A stretch of 64,000 bases of DNA from Caulobacter sp. NIBR1757 (GCF_027912495.1 NZ_CP115463.1:1511501-1575500), one strand, 5' to 3'. Positions 16,778 through 26,868 are shown, numbered from the stretch's first letter. The notes: generated from the letters alone by a model not told the origin. Program-made: numbers and translations.

Positions 16778-18112
16778 CTAGCGCTCCCGATAGCGGGCGA
16801 TCTCGATGCCGTGCCGCCGCAGCTTTTCGTAGAAGGTCCGGCGCGGCAGGTCGAGCGCCGCCAGCGCCGCCTGCACATCGCCGCCGAAGCCTTCCAGCGC
16901 CTCGCGCAGCAGCTGGGCCTCGAAGGCGTCGACCCGCTGGGCGAGGCTGAGGCCGCCGGCCGGCGCGGCCGGCGCCGGCTCCTCGATGCCCAGGACGACC
17001 CGCTCGGCGAAATGGCTGAGCTCGCGCACATTGCCCGGCCAGTCGTGCTCCATCAGCCGCCGGCGCACCGCGTCGGTCAGGGCCGGGGGCTCGCGGCGGA
17101 AGCGGGCGGCGGCCTCCCTCAGGAAGTGGCCGAACAGCAGCGGGACGTCGTCACGCCGTTCCCGGAGCGGTGGAATCGACAGCCGCACGACGTTCAGCCG
17201 GTAGTAGAGGTCGGCCCGGAAGGCGCCGGTCGCCGACAGCGCCGCCAGATCCCCCTTGCTGGCCGCCACCACCCGCAGATCCACGGGCCGCGCGGCGCTT
17301 GAGCCCAGCGGCGTCACCTCCCGCTCCTCCAGCACCCGCAGCATGCGGCCCTGTACGCCGGGGGCCATGCTCTCGATCTCGTCGAGGAACAGCGTCCCCC
17401 GGTCGGCCGATTCCACATGCCCGCGCCGCCGCATGGCCCCGCTGAAGGCGCCGGTCTCATGGCCGAACAGCTCGCTCTCGACCATGGCCTCGGGCAGGGC
17501 GGCGCAGTTGACGGCCACGAAGGGGTGCGGCCGTCGCCGGCTCCAGCGGTGCAGGGCCTGGGCGGCCAGTTCCTTGCCGACCCCGGTCTCGCCCTCCAGC
17601 AGGACATCGACGCCGGCCTCGGCGATCTGGCGCAGGGTGGCGCGCAGCCGCTGCATGACGGCCGTCTCGCCGATCAGGGCCTGGTCTGCGTCGACCTGGC
17701 CCGTGACGGCCATCAGCCGGCGATTGTCGAGCACCAGCCGCCGCTTCTCCAGCGCCCGCCGCACGCTGCTGACCAGCCGCTCGCTGGCATAGGGCTTGGC
17801 GACGAAGTCATAGGCCCCCTCGCGCATGGCCTCGACCGCCTGGGCGACGTCGCCGTGGCCGGTGATCAGGATGACCGGCAGGTCGGGGTCGATGTCACGC
17901 AGCCGGGCGAACAGCTGGCGCCCGTCCATACCCGGCATTCGAATGTCGCTGACCACCACGCCGGGGAAATTCGCGTCCAGTCGCTCCAGGGCTGTCTCGG
18001 CCCGCTCGAAGGTCAGCACCTCCAGCCCGGCCAGCTTCAGACCCTGGGCGTTGGCGGCGCGCAGGTCGGCGTCGTCGTCGACGAAGGCGACCAGGGTCAG
18101 GTCCTGGAACAT
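16778..18112 (-). CDS. dctD: C4-dicarboxylate response regulator, NtrC family
   Basis: A 444-residue sigma-54 activator. It has a receiver domain (DDD at 12-14, phosphoacceptor D56 in VVSDIRMPGMDG), an AAA+ domain with Walker A GETGVGKE near residue 175 and the sigma-54 contact loop written GAFSGA near 220 (usual form GAFTGA), Walker B GTLFLDEI, and a C-terminal Fis-type helix-turn-helix with RRTFYEKLRRHGI. It shares one base with the upstream kinase gene (dctB stop/dctD start), forming a dctBD operon divergent from dctA. It should activate dctA when phosphorylated by DctB. Confidence 0.9.
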   Translation of the reverse strand: MFQDLTLVAFVDDDADLRAANAQGLKLAGLEVLTFERAETALERLDANFPGVVVSDIRMPGMDGRQLFARLRDIDPDLPVILITGHGDVAQAVEAMREGAYDFVAKPYASERLVSSVRRALEKRRLVLDNRRLMAVTGQVDADQALIGETAVMQRLRATLRQIAEAGVDVLLEGETGVGKELAAQALHRWSRRRPHPFVAVNCAALPEAMVESELFGHETGAFSGAMRRRGHVESADRGTLFLDEIESMAPGVQGRMLRVLEEREVTPLGSSAARPVDLRVVAASKGDLAALSATGAFRADLYYRLNVVRLSIPPLRERRDDVPLLFGHFLREAAARFRREPPALTDAVRRRLMEHDWPGNVRELSHFAERVVLGIEEPAPAAPAGGLSLAQRVDAFEAQLLREALEGFGGDVQAALAALDLPRRTFYEKLRRHGIEIARYRER

Positions 18113-19977
18113 CAGGCGCGCTTCAGGCTGATGGTGAAGCGGGCCCCGCCGGCCGGCTGCGTGCCGCCGCTCAGCTCGCCGCCGAACTCGGCGACGATGT
18201 CGCGCGAGATGACAAGGCCCAGGCCCAGCCCCTTGGCCTTGGTGGTGACGAACGGGGTGAACAGCCCCTCGCTGGCCTCGGGCGCCAGGCCGGGGCCATT
18301 GTCGCTGACGGTGATGCGCACGGTCCCGCGCTTCTGCTCGACCCCGACCGTGATGCGCGGCTCGGGCCGGTCAGCCAGCGCCTCGGCGGCGTTCTGCAGC
18401 AGGTTGACCAGCACCTGCTCCAGCCGCATGCGGTCGGCCTGCACCCGCACCCCGCCGGTCTCGCCGGTGCGCTCCAGCACGATGCCCTGCTGGCGCAGCC
18501 GCGCGCCCACCAGCAGCAGGGAGCCGGCGATGGCGTCCTCGACCGGGGTCGGCCCGGTCTGGCCGGCCGACTTGCGGGAGAAGGCCCTCAGCTCGTCGGT
18601 GATCAGCCCGATGCGTTCGGTCAGTCCGCCGATGATCCCCAGGTTCTCCCGCGCCGAACCCGCCTCGCCACGGTCGAGAAAAACCCCCGCATTGTCGGCA
18701 TAGGCGCGGATCGCGGCCACGGGCTGGTTGATTTCATGCGCCACCCCGGCGGCGATCTGGCCCAGGGTGGCCAGCTTGTTGGCCTGGATCAGGTCGTCCT
18801 GCACCCGCTGCAGGTGGGTCTCGGCGCGGCGGCGTTCCTCCATCTCGCGGGTCAGTCTTTCGTTGGCGCCGCTCAGCTCCACCGTCCGCGAGGCGACCCG
18901 CGCCTCCAGCTCGGCCCTGGCCGCCACCTCCGCCGCCGCCTGCGCCGCCGCCCGCTGCCGCCGCCGAAGCACCAGGGCCGCCAGCCCCACGATGGCCGCC
19001 GTCAGCAACAGGGTCAGGGCCCGCGCCGCCGTCACCGCCGAGCGCAGCGGCCGGTCGGCGGCGGTCAGGACATGCAGGGTCCATCCGGGCGAAGCGGCCG
19101 GCGTCGAGGCGGCCAGAAAGCGTTGCGGGGCCTCGGATTCCGGCGCGATGCCCAACCGCTCGCGCGGATGCTTGGGGTCCGGCTGGACGGGCAGGGGCGT
19201 CAGGCTTTCCTTGCCGTACTGCAGGCTGGCCCGCAGCGGCGCCCGCTCGGCCTCCGGAATGGCCGCCAAGGTTCGGAACCGCCAGCCGGGGACCGAGGTG
19301 ACCAGCACGATGCCGTGCGGATCGGTGACAAAGGCCGGCTCGCCCGAGCCACGCCATTCGCCTTCCAGCGCGTCGAACTCGACCTTGACCACCACCACGC
19401 CCAGCGGCGCCTCCGCCGGCCCCACCCGCCGGGCCAGGAACAGCCCGGGCCGGCCGCTGACCGTGCCCAGCGCGAAATGCTCGGCCGAGCCCTGGCGCAG
19501 ACTTTCGGCGTGATAGGGGCGGAAGGCGTAGTTGGAGCCGACGAAGCTGGTCGGCAATCGCCAGTTGCTGGCCGCCAGGGTCAGCCCCCTGGCGTCGAGG
19601 ATGTAGATCACCGCCGCGCGGGTCTGGCCGCTGAGATCCTCCAGCTTGCGGTTCAGGGCCGCCAGGGCGGCGGGGTCGCGGCTACGCAGGGCCTGGCCGA
19701 CGTCGGGGTCGGCGGCGAGGACGAAGGGCAGGGAGCGGTGCTTCTCCAGCTCGCTGCGCAGCACCGCCGCGTGCAGCGCCGCCGCGGCATCGGCCTGCCG
19801 GGCCAGATCGGCCCGGGCCGCATCGGCCGCGACCTCGCCGGCCGCCCAGGTGGCGATGCCGATGAACAGAGCGCTCACCACGGCGAACGGGCCCCAGCGC
19901 TTTAGCGTGGCCTGGCGGGCGGCGGAATCGGCCAAGGCGGGCTCCGGGAAAATCCTGGGCGGATAATTGCACAACAT
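18112..19977 (-). CDS. dctB: C4-dicarboxylate sensor histidine kinase
   Basis: About 621 residues from ATG 19977. It has an N-terminal membrane helix ([20 protein letters not shown]), a periplasmic double-PAS/CACHE-like sensor with the DctB-type YxFRPYxxxS segment ([12 protein letters not shown]), a second membrane helix around [17 protein letters not shown], a coiled coil, the H-box [20 protein letters not shown], the N-box [10 protein letters not shown] and G-boxes DNGPGLA and KGLGLGL. An ATG at 20028 in frame would place coding sequence over the intergenic dyad, so the shorter start is preferred. It phosphorylates DctD. Confidence 0.88.
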   Translation of the reverse strand: MLCNYPPRIFPEPALADSAARQATLKRWGPFAVVSALFIGIATWAAGEVAADAARADLARQADAAAALHAAVLRSELEKHRSLPFVLAADPDVGQALRSRDPAALAALNRKLEDLSGQTRAAVIYILDARGLTLAASNWRLPTSFVGSNYAFRPYHAESLRQGSAEHFALGTVSGRPGLFLARRVGPAEAPLGVVVVKVEFDALEGEWRGSGEPAFVTDPHGIVLVTSVPGWRFRTLAAIPEAERAPLRASLQYGKESLTPLPVQPDPKHPRERLGIAPESEAPQRFLAASTPAASPGWTLHVLTAADRPLRSAVTAARALTLLLTAAIVGLAALVLRRRQRAAAQAAAEVAARAELEARVASRTVELSGANERLTREMEERRRAETHLQRVQDDLIQANKLATLGQIAAGVAHEINQPVAAIRAYADNAGVFLDRGEAGSARENLGIIGGLTERIGLITDELRAFSRKSAGQTGPTPVEDAIAGSLLLVGARLRQQGIVLERTGETGGVRVQADRMRLEQVLVNLLQNAAEALADRPEPRITVGVEQKRGTVRITVSDNGPGLAPEASEGLFTPFVTTKAKGLGLGLVISRDIVAEFGGELSGGTQPAGGARFTISLKRA

Positions 19978-19987
19978 CGTCGAAGCG

Positions 19988-20007
19988 TGTGCGGATTTTT
20001 GCGCACA
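19988..20007. promoter_or_regulatory. Dyad TGTGCG-N8-CGCACA, candidate DctD site
   Basis: A perfect 6-bp inverted repeat with an 8-nt AT-rich spacer, between the divergent dctB and dctA genes, about 155 bp upstream of the dctA start. Position and symmetry suit an NtrC-family upstream activating site. I could not find a clean GG-N10-GC sigma-54 promoter between it and dctA, which weakens the case. Confidence 0.45.
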
Positions 20008-20159
20008 TGCTGCGGCGCACTGAAACATTGATGAACTATATCAATCGTCTAGCGCCATTTTTCCACCGCTTGCCGCCGCTCCGCACCCTGACCGACAGTT
20101 GCCGTCGGCGATCCCGCAGAGGCTCGCCTTGGGAAGTTGCGTTCAGGAACCGAGCCGGC

Positions 20160-21497
20160 ATGATCCGCCAAGACGTCGCCATCGACAGCGCGCCCAAGCG
20201 CCGCGGCCTGCACCGCCAGCTCTATGTGCAGGTGCTGGTCGCCATCTCGCTCGGCGCCCTGGTCGGCCATTTCTGGCCGCAGGTCGGCGAGAGCCTGAAG
20301 CCGCTCGGCGACGCCTTCATCAAACTGGTCAAGATGATCATCGCCCCGGTCATCTTCCTGACCGTCGTCACCGGCATCGCCGGCATGCGCGAGCTGGACA
20401 AGGTCGGCGGCGTCGCCGCCAAGGCCTTCGGCTACTTCCTGGCCGTCTCCAGCCTGGCCCTGGTGGTTGGCCTGGTCGTCGCCAATGTCGTCCAGCCCGG
20501 CGCCGGCATGAACATCGACCCCGCCACCCTCGATAACGCCGCCGTTCAGGGCTACGTCGCCAAGGCCCACGACCAGACCATCGTCGGCTTCCTGATGAAC
20601 ATCATCCCCTCGACCGTCGTCGGCGCCTTCGCCGAGGGCGAGATCCTGCAGGTGCTGTTCTTCTCCATCCCGTTCGGCATCGCCCTGGCCATGGTGGGCG
20701 AGCGTGGCGAGCCGGTGCTCAAGGTGCTGGAGTCCCTGTCCGAAGCCTTCTTCAAGCTGGTCGCCATCTTCATGAAGGCCGCCCCCATCGGCGCCTTCGG
20801 GGCCTTCGCCTTCACCATCGGCAAGTACGGCATCGACAGCGTCGCCAACCTGGCCGGCCTGGTCGCCACCTTCTACCTGACCGCCGCCTTCTTCGTGATC
20901 GTCGTGCTGGGCGCCATCGCCGCCCTCAACGGCTTCTCGATCCTTCGCCTGATCCGCTACCTGAAGGAGGAGCTGTTCCTGGTGCTCGGCACCAGCAGCT
21001 CCGAGGCCGCCATGCCCAGCCTGATGGAAAAGCTGGAGCGGGCCGGCTGCCCCAAGTCGATCGTCGGCCTGGTCGTGCCCACCGGCTACAGCTTCAACCT
21101 CGACGGCACCAACATCTACATGACCCTGGCGGCCCTGTTCATCGCCCAGGCGGTCGGCATCGACCTGACGCTTGGCCAACAGCTGCTGCTGCTCGGCGTC
21201 GCCATGCTCAGCTCCAAGGGCGCCGCCGGCGTCACCGGGGCCGGCTTCATCACCCTGGCCGCCACCCTGTCGGTGGTGCCGACCGTGCCGGTGGCGGGCC
21301 TGGCGCTGATCCTCGGCATCGACCGGTTCATGAGCGAGTGCCGGGCCCTGACCAACTTCATCGGCAACGCCGTGGCCACCATCGTCGTCGCCGGCTGGGA
21401 GAAGCGGCTCGACCGCGACCAGCTGCGCACCGCGCTCGGCCACGCGCCGCCACCGCAACCCGAAATCCTGGCGCCGCTCGAAGCGCCGGCCGACTGA
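20160..21497 (+). CDS. dctA: C4-dicarboxylate:cation symporter
   Basis: A 445-residue inner-membrane transporter of the DAACS/glutamate transporter family, importing succinate, fumarate and malate. Family motifs are present: [17 protein letters not shown] (serine-rich hairpin), [27 protein letters not shown] and [23 protein letters not shown] 20160 gives a normal-length N-terminus ([26 protein letters not shown]); earlier in-frame starts would add odd sequence. It lies divergent from dctBD and just upstream of a TonB-dependent receptor. Confidence 0.95.
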   Translation: MIRQDVAIDSAPKRRGLHRQLYVQVLVAISLGALVGHFWPQVGESLKPLGDAFIKLVKMIIAPVIFLTVVTGIAGMRELDKVGGVAAKAFGYFLAVSSLALVVGLVVANVVQPGAGMNIDPATLDNAAVQGYVAKAHDQTIVGFLMNIIPSTVVGAFAEGEILQVLFFSIPFGIALAMVGERGEPVLKVLESLSEAFFKLVAIFMKAAPIGAFGAFAFTIGKYGIDSVANLAGLVATFYLTAAFFVIVVLGAIAALNGFSILRLIRYLKEELFLVLGTSSSEAAMPSLMEKLERAGCPKSIVGLVVPTGYSFNLDGTNIYMTLAALFIAQAVGIDLTLGQQLLLLGVAMLSSKGAAGVTGAGFITLAATLSVVPTVPVAGLALILGIDRFMSECRALTNFIGNAVATIVVAGWEKRLDRDQLRTALGHAPPPQPEILAPLEAPAD

Positions 21498-21532
21498 CAA
21501 CAAGCAAGAAGACCGACCAAGGGGGAATGACC

Positions 21533-24500
21533 ATGAAGACCCGCAGCTTCCGCCGCTATCTCGCCGCCGGCGCCGCCCTCGGCGTCCTGCTGACCGCCGC
21601 GCCGGCCCTGGCCCAGAGCGAGCCCGCGCCGGCCCCCGAGGAGGCCGACGTCTCCGAAGTCGTCGTCACCGGCTCCCGCATCGCCGGGGCCGGCGAGACC
21701 GGCGCCATCGCCGTCTCCACCGTCGGCGAGGACCAGATCGACGCCGCCGGCGCCGACACCACCGGCGAGATCATGGCCAATATCCCGCAGGCCGGCGGCA
21801 TGGAGTTCAACGAGACCAGCGATGGTCCGAACTCCGCGCGTGGCGATATCGCCACCGTCAATCTTCGTGGCCTGGGGGCCGGCAACACCCTGGTGCTGCT
21901 CAACGGCCGCCGCATGACCCCCTTCGCCCGCAGCCAGGACATCGACCAATCGCCGCGCCAGGTGGTCAACGTCAACGAAATCCCGGCCGGGGCCATCGAC
22001 CGCATCGAGGTTCTGCGCGACGGCGCCTCGGCCCTCTATGGCGCCGACGCGACGGCCGGGGTGGTCAACACCGTGCTGAAGACCGACTACGAAGGCCTGC
22101 GCATCACCTCGCGCTATGGCGGCTCGGAAGGCACGGCCATGCGCCAGACCTCGGTCGATATCGCCGGCGGCTGGACCTTCAACGACGACCGGACAAACCT
22201 CATCGTCGTCGGCAGCTGGTTCCAGCGCGACGGCCTGCTGGCCAGCGAGCGCGAGTACAGCCGCAGCGTCGACACCCGCCGCCTGCTGCCCGCCAGCTGG
22301 GCCGATGATACCCAGTTCCGAAACACCTCCAACCTCAGCCCCTGGGGCACCTACCAGGCCGGCGCGGTCAACGCCCAGGGCCTGTTCGTCGGCCAGCGCG
22401 TGCGCCTGGGCACGCCCAACATCACCAACACCAGCGGCGTCTTCCACATCCAGCCGGTCGGCGACGCCGGCACCACGGCCATCACCGCCAACCCGGCCAT
22501 CGGCCTGGACGACGGCGTCCAGAACAGCTCGCTGTTCTACGACTTCAACGACGTGCGCCAGGTCACCCCCGACGTCGAACGCTTCACCCTGTTCAGCCAG
22601 CTGACGCATGATCTCGGTAACGGCACGGAGGCCTTCGCCGAGCTCAGCTACTACAATGCCGACACCTATTCCGAGCGCGCGGCCCAGCCGATCGACGACA
22701 GCCTGGCCTACATCGTGGTGCCCAAGCAGAACTACTGGAACCCCTTCGGCCCGGTCGGCAGCCCCAACCGCATCCCCGGCATCACCACCGGCACGGTCAC
22801 CCCGGTCCCCGCCGCCGGGCTCGACGTGCTGACCACTCAGTACCGGCCGATCGACCAGGGCTCGCGCGAGATCACCACGGAGTCGGAGTCCTACCGCATC
22901 GTCACCGGCCTGCGCGGCCAGTGGGGAGACTGGGACTGGGAGACCGGCGTCTTCTACCACCGGGCCAACACCACTGACATGGAAGGCAACACCATGTCCA
23001 AGACCCTGTTCGCCCAGCAGTTGGCCCTGACCACCCCCGACGCCTACAATGTCTTCGGCGGTCCCAGCGGCAACAGCCAGACGGCGCTCGACGCGGTGCG
23101 CATCACCTCGACCAACCGCGGCGCCACCTCCCTGACCGGCCTCGACTTCAAGATTTCTCGGGCCGACCTCTGGACCCTGCCCGCCGGCGGTGTCGGCGCC
23201 GCCTTCGGGGCCGACTTCCGCCGCGAATGGTACATGGACGACCGTGATCCGCGCCTCGACGGCTCGATCCGCTTCGGGGACGGCCTCGGCGGCAACCGCT
23301 CAGACATCGTCGGGGTCAGCCCGACCGACGACTCCGAGGCCGACCGCAAGGTCTTCGCCCTGTTCGGCGAGGTTCTCGTGCCGCTGGTCAGCCCGGACAT
23401 GAACATCCCCCTGGTCCACCGCCTCGACCTGCAGCTGGCGGCCCGCGCCGAGTCCTTCTCCGACACCGGCGAGTTCGTGGTGAAGCCCAAGATCGCCGGC
23501 TCCTGGTACCCGTTCGAATGGACCTTCCTGCGCGCAGCCTATGCCGAAGGCTTCCGCGCCCCTAACCTGGTGCAGCTCTACCGCGGCGACATCAGCCGCC
23601 TGAACCTTGGCCAGGAAGACTTCTGGCGCTCTGACGTCACCGGCCTGGCCGACGACACCGGCGTCGGCTACCGCCGGTCGGTCCGCCAGTCCAACCCTGA
23701 CCTGGAGTCGGAGGAAACCACCACCAAGGTGCTCGGCTGGGTGATCAAGCCGCCGAAGACCCCGTTCGGGACCTTCCAGGCCAGCGTCGACTGGTGGATG
23801 TTCCACCAGGAGAACGTCATCGACAACTTCGGGGTCGAAGAGGCCCTGGCCCTCGACTTCCTGCTGCGCAAGCAGGGCCAGTCCAATCCCAACGTCATCC
23901 GCAAGGCCGTCACCCCCGACGACATCACCGCCTTCGCCCTCTGGAACGCCGCCAATCCGCTCGACCAACGGCCGGTGGCCGGGGCCGTTGACTACGTCAT
24001 CGACAGCTTCCTCAACCTCGACCCGCGCGATGTCGAAGGGCTCGATTTCGCCATCTCCTGGCGCGGGCCGAAGACCGACTGGGGCCGCCTGAGCTTCGAA
24101 GCCGAGGCGACACAGCTCCTGCGCTACGACCAGGAACGCAAGTCGCTCGAGCCGCTGCTCAACGATCCCATCCTCGGCCCCAGCTTCACGGCCCAGCAGG
24201 TCGACCGCATCCAGCTCAACGGCAACCCCGAGTGGCGCGCCTCTGGCACCCTGACCTGGCGGATGCAGAACTGGGGCGTCGGGGCCGGCTTCCGCTATGT
24301 CGGCGAGTTCTACGACACCAGCGCCACCAACGACGTCACCGGCGAGTTCTGGAAGGTCGACGAATGGCTGACCTTCAACCTCTACGCCGACTACCGCTTT
24401 GACACGCCCTACCTGGATGGTGTCCGCCTGCGCGTCGGCGCCAACAACATCGAGAACAAGGCTCCGCCGCTGGCCGACGAGGGGGCCGGCTACTTCGCCG

Positions 24501-24556
24501 AGTACCACGACAACCGCGGGCGCTTCCTCTACGCCCAGATTCGCATCGACTTCTGA
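21533..24556 (+). CDS. TonB-dependent outer-membrane receptor
   Basis: A 1,007-residue outer-membrane protein. Residues 1-28 are a signal peptide ending PALAQ. The plug domain begins with VSEVVVTGSRI and includes NLRGLGAGNTLVLLNGRRM and IEVLRDGASALYGADATAGVVN; a long 22-strand barrel follows, ending in YAQIRIDF with the usual terminal aromatic. ATG 21533 is chosen over 21527 because of its spacing from AAGGGGG. It starts 36 nt after dctA, so it may be co-transcribed and could import a larger substrate feeding C4-dicarboxylate metabolism; that role is inferred. Confidence 0.93.
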   Translation: MKTRSFRRYLAAGAALGVLLTAAPALAQSEPAPAPEEADVSEVVVTGSRIAGAGETGAIAVSTVGEDQIDAAGADTTGEIMANIPQAGGMEFNETSDGPNSARGDIATVNLRGLGAGNTLVLLNGRRMTPFARSQDIDQSPRQVVNVNEIPAGAIDRIEVLRDGASALYGADATAGVVNTVLKTDYEGLRITSRYGGSEGTAMRQTSVDIAGGWTFNDDRTNLIVVGSWFQRDGLLASEREYSRSVDTRRLLPASWADDTQFRNTSNLSPWGTYQAGAVNAQGLFVGQRVRLGTPNITNTSGVFHIQPVGDAGTTAITANPAIGLDDGVQNSSLFYDFNDVRQVTPDVERFTLFSQLTHDLGNGTEAFAELSYYNADTYSERAAQPIDDSLAYIVVPKQNYWNPFGPVGSPNRIPGITTGTVTPVPAAGLDVLTTQYRPIDQGSREITTESESYRIVTGLRGQWGDWDWETGVFYHRANTTDMEGNTMSKTLFAQQLALTTPDAYNVFGGPSGNSQTALDAVRITSTNRGATSLTGLDFKISRADLWTLPAGGVGAAFGADFRREWYMDDRDPRLDGSIRFGDGLGGNRSDIVGVSPTDDSEADRKVFALFGEVLVPLVSPDMNIPLVHRLDLQLAARAESFSDTGEFVVKPKIAGSWYPFEWTFLRAAYAEGFRAPNLVQLYRGDISRLNLGQEDFWRSDVTGLADDTGVGYRRSVRQSNPDLESEETTTKVLGWVIKPPKTPFGTFQASVDWWMFHQENVIDNFGVEEALALDFLLRKQGQSNPNVIRKAVTPDDITAFALWNAANPLDQRPVAGAVDYVIDSFLNLDPRDVEGLDFAISWRGPKTDWGRLSFEAEATQLLRYDQERKSLEPLLNDPILGPSFTAQQVDRIQLNGNPEWRASGTLTWRMQNWGVGAGFRYVGEFYDTSATNDVTGEFWKVDEWLTFNLYADYRFDTPYLDGVRLRVGANNIENKAPPLADEGAGYFAEYHDNRGRFLYAQIRIDF

Positions 24557-24576
24557 GCTTTGCCCCGAGCAGCCCG

Positions 24577-25491
24577 ATGACCCTTTCTCGCCGCGCCCTC
24601 ACCCTCGCCAGCCTCGGTATGCCCCTGCTTGCCCTGCCGGCCTGGGCGAGAGCGCCGGGACTTTCCGGCCTCGTCGGCGACTATGTCTTCGATGGCTGGG
24701 CCGGCGAGCCGTTGCGGGTCTTCTACGCGGCCCCGGACAATCTCGGGCCTGACACCCCCATCGCCATCGTCATCCACGGCGCCCAGCGCGACGCCGATGT
24801 CTATCGCGACCAATGGAAGGATCTGGCCATGGGCGGCGGATTCCTGGTCCTCTGCCCGCAGTTCGACAAGGCGAAGTTCCCCAAGGAGGCCGACTTCAGC
24901 CAGGGCCGCGTGCTTGGCGACGACGACAAGCCAACCCCGCGGAGTCACTGGGCCTTTTCGGCCATCGAGCCCCTGTTCGACGACATCGTCCGCCGGCTCG
25001 GCTCGACGCAGACCCGCTACCGCTTCTACGGCCATTCCGGCGGCTCGCAGTTCGTCCACCGATTCCTCTTCCTGAACCCGAAGGCGCGGGCCGGGCGCGT
25101 CGTCATGGCCAACGCCGGCTGGTACACGATGCCGGACCCCGCCCAGGCCTGGCCCTATGGCTTGCGGGGGCTTCCCACCGCCGAGGTCGATCTGCCCGCC
25201 GCCCTTGCCCGGGACGCCGTCGTCCTGCTCGGAGACGCCGATATCGACCCGAACCACAAGTCCCTGCGCCACACCCCCGAGGCCGACGCGCAAGGCATGT
25301 TCCGCTTCGCCCGCGGCCACACCTTCTTCCGCGTCTGCCAGGCCCGCGCCAAGGCCCTCGGCGTCCCCTTCAACTGGCGCCTCGCCTACGTTCCCGGCGC
25401 CGACCACCAGAACCGACTGATGGCCCCCGAGGCGGCCCGCCTGCTGGCAGGCGCTACGCCGGCTCACCCCGGCGACCCGACCAGATGCTGA
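24577..25491 (+). CDS. Secreted alpha/beta hydrolase (esterase/depolymerase-like)
   Basis: A 304-residue protein with an N-terminal signal starting MTLSRRALTLASLG, which has a twin-arginine-like SRRAL and an AWA cleavage region. The hydrolase fold shows an oxyanion VIHGAQRD motif, the nucleophile elbow GHSGGS with Ser154, an acidic LGDADIDPN and a late GADHQN histidine. It is closest to poly(3-hydroxybutyrate) depolymerase/feruloyl-esterase-like hydrolases. It lies 20 nt after the TonB receptor gene and may form an operon with it: an outer-membrane receptor plus an exported hydrolase would suit scavenging of an ester substrate. Confidence 0.8.
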   Translation: MTLSRRALTLASLGMPLLALPAWARAPGLSGLVGDYVFDGWAGEPLRVFYAAPDNLGPDTPIAIVIHGAQRDADVYRDQWKDLAMGGGFLVLCPQFDKAKFPKEADFSQGRVLGDDDKPTPRSHWAFSAIEPLFDDIVRRLGSTQTRYRFYGHSGGSQFVHRFLFLNPKARAGRVVMANAGWYTMPDPAQAWPYGLRGLPTAEVDLPAALARDAVVLLGDADIDPNHKSLRHTPEADAQGMFRFARGHTFFRVCQARAKALGVPFNWRLAYVPGADHQNRLMAPEAARLLAGATPAHPGDPTRC

Positions 25492-25749
25492 TATTGTTGA
25501 GAAATGTTCCCGAGAAATATGCCGAAAAAGTTCTGTATAGATATTGTATTCATAGTTTGGAATTTAAGTAATTGGTGATCGTGGATCGTGTAATATGATA
25601 TAGGCGAGCAGAATTTTTTGAGTCTGTATTTTTGACAACCATTTCCTTGGGCGCGCGTTAGGTCTGCACAGAGGGCTGTTCCCACTGCGGAACGATAGTT
25701 CGGCGCGTAGCGCCCCTCGACCCAAGAAAAGCAGATCAAGGAATCGACC
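25492..25749. promoter_or_regulatory. AT-rich leader with TTGACA-like element
   Basis: These 258 bp are markedly AT-rich (for example GTATAGATATTGTATTCATAG). They carry a TTGACA at 25632-25637, a GTTCC-N6-GGAAC inverted repeat near 25678-25693, and AGATCAAGGAATCGACC before ATG 25750. The region probably holds the promoter of the repeat protein gene. The contrast with the genome average may mark foreign DNA. Confidence 0.4.
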
Positions 25750-26868
25750 ATGCGTCGCACGTTACTTTCCCTTATGGCCGCCACCTGTCTCACCGTGGCG
25801 GTTCCGACCGCCGCCCTGGCCCAGAACGGCCAGTCGATCAATGAGCGCCAGGTCGCCCTCGACGCCCGCATCGACGCCGGCGTCGCCAACCGTTCGCTGA
25901 CCGCCACGGAGGCCGCCAACCTGCGGAGCGAATTCGCGGGCATCGCCCGGCTGGAAAAGCGCTACCGGGCCAGCAACGGCCTGAGCCGCGCCGAGCGCGC
26001 TGATCTCGACAAGCGCTTCGACCTGTTGTCGCGCCGCATCGTCTACGACCGCAACGACAACCAGGTCCGCGGCGGTGGCGCGGGCGAAATGAACATCAAC
26101 CAGCGCCAGGCGGACCTTGACGCTCGCATTGACGCCGGTGTCCGCAACGGCAGCCTGACGGCTCGCGAGGCCGCCGACCTGCGCGCTGAATTTCAGACCA
26201 TCGCCCGCCAGGAAGCCGACTATCGCCGGTCGGGTCGTGGCCTGACCAACGCCGAGCGGGTCGACCTTGATCGCCGGTTCGACAGCCTTTCGGCCCGCAT
26301 CCGCTCCGACCGCAACGACAATCAGGTGCGCGGCGACGGCAGGGGCGAGCTGAATGTCAACCAGCGTCAGCGGCAGCTGGATGACCGCATCGACGCCGGG
26401 GTCCGCAACGGTGGCCTGACCGCCCGCGAGGCCGCGGGCCTCCGCGCCGAGTTCCAGGCCATCGCCCGCCAGGAGGCCGCCTATCGTCAGTCCGGTCGCG
26501 GCCTGACCAACGCTGAACGGACCTACCTCGAACAGCGCCTGGAGCGTCTGGAGCGCCGCATCCATAACAACCGCGCCGACAATGATCGTCGCTGGACCAA
26601 TCTCGACCAGCGCCAGGCCGGCTTTGAGATGCGTCTCGACCGCGCCGTCCAGGAGCGCCGGGTCAGTAGCCGTGAGGCCAACGCCTTGAAGCAGGAGTAT
26701 CGCTACATCGCCCGTCTGGAGCGCAGCTACCGCATGAGCCGCCCGGGGATCACCGCCCGGGAGCGGGCCGACCTGAACATGCGGTTTGACCGCATGGAAG
26801 CCAACTTCCGCCGCTCGATGACCCCGGGCGACAACCTCTTCGACCTTCTGATCGGTCTCGTAGGCTAG
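25750..26868 (+). CDS. Secreted four-repeat charged helical protein
   Basis: A 372-residue protein with a signal peptide (residues 1-25, ending AALAQ) and four repeats of about 83 residues. Each repeat reads roughly INxRQxxLDxRIDAGVxNxxLTxREAxxLRxEFxxIARxExxYRxSxxGLTxxERxxLxxRFxxLxxRI. Arg and Asp/Glu dominate and the pattern predicts paired helices. I do not recognise the family. It could bind nucleic acid, metal or cell wall in the periplasm; the EF-hand-like LTxxERxxLxxRF spacing is suggestive only. It is a single gene, followed by mgtC-like. Confidence 0.8.
   Translation: MRRTLLSLMAATCLTVAVPTAALAQNGQSINERQVALDARIDAGVANRSLTATEAANLRSEFAGIARLEKRYRASNGLSRAERADLDKRFDLLSRRIVYDRNDNQVRGGGAGEMNINQRQADLDARIDAGVRNGSLTAREAADLRAEFQTIARQEADYRRSGRGLTNAERVDLDRRFDSLSARIRSDRNDNQVRGDGRGELNVNQRQRQLDDRIDAGVRNGGLTAREAAGLRAEFQAIARQEAAYRQSGRGLTNAERTYLEQRLERLERRIHNNRADNDRRWTNLDQRQAGFEMRLDRAVQERRVSSREANALKQEYRYIARLERSYRMSRPGITARERADLNMRFDRMEANFRRSMTPGDNLFDLLIGLVG

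Noticed and set aside
20008..20159. Sigma-54 promoter before dctA
   Set aside because: No GG-N10-GC pair with flanking consensus could be found on checking each GG in the region.
20049..21503. A 484-codon open frame antisense to dctA
   Set aside because: It is a mirror of strongly biased codons, with no domain and a repetitive Gly/Asp/Gln-rich composition.
25678..25706. GGAAC element as an EcfG stress promoter before the repeat protein
   Set aside because: No CGTT follows at 16-17 bases, so the consensus is incomplete.
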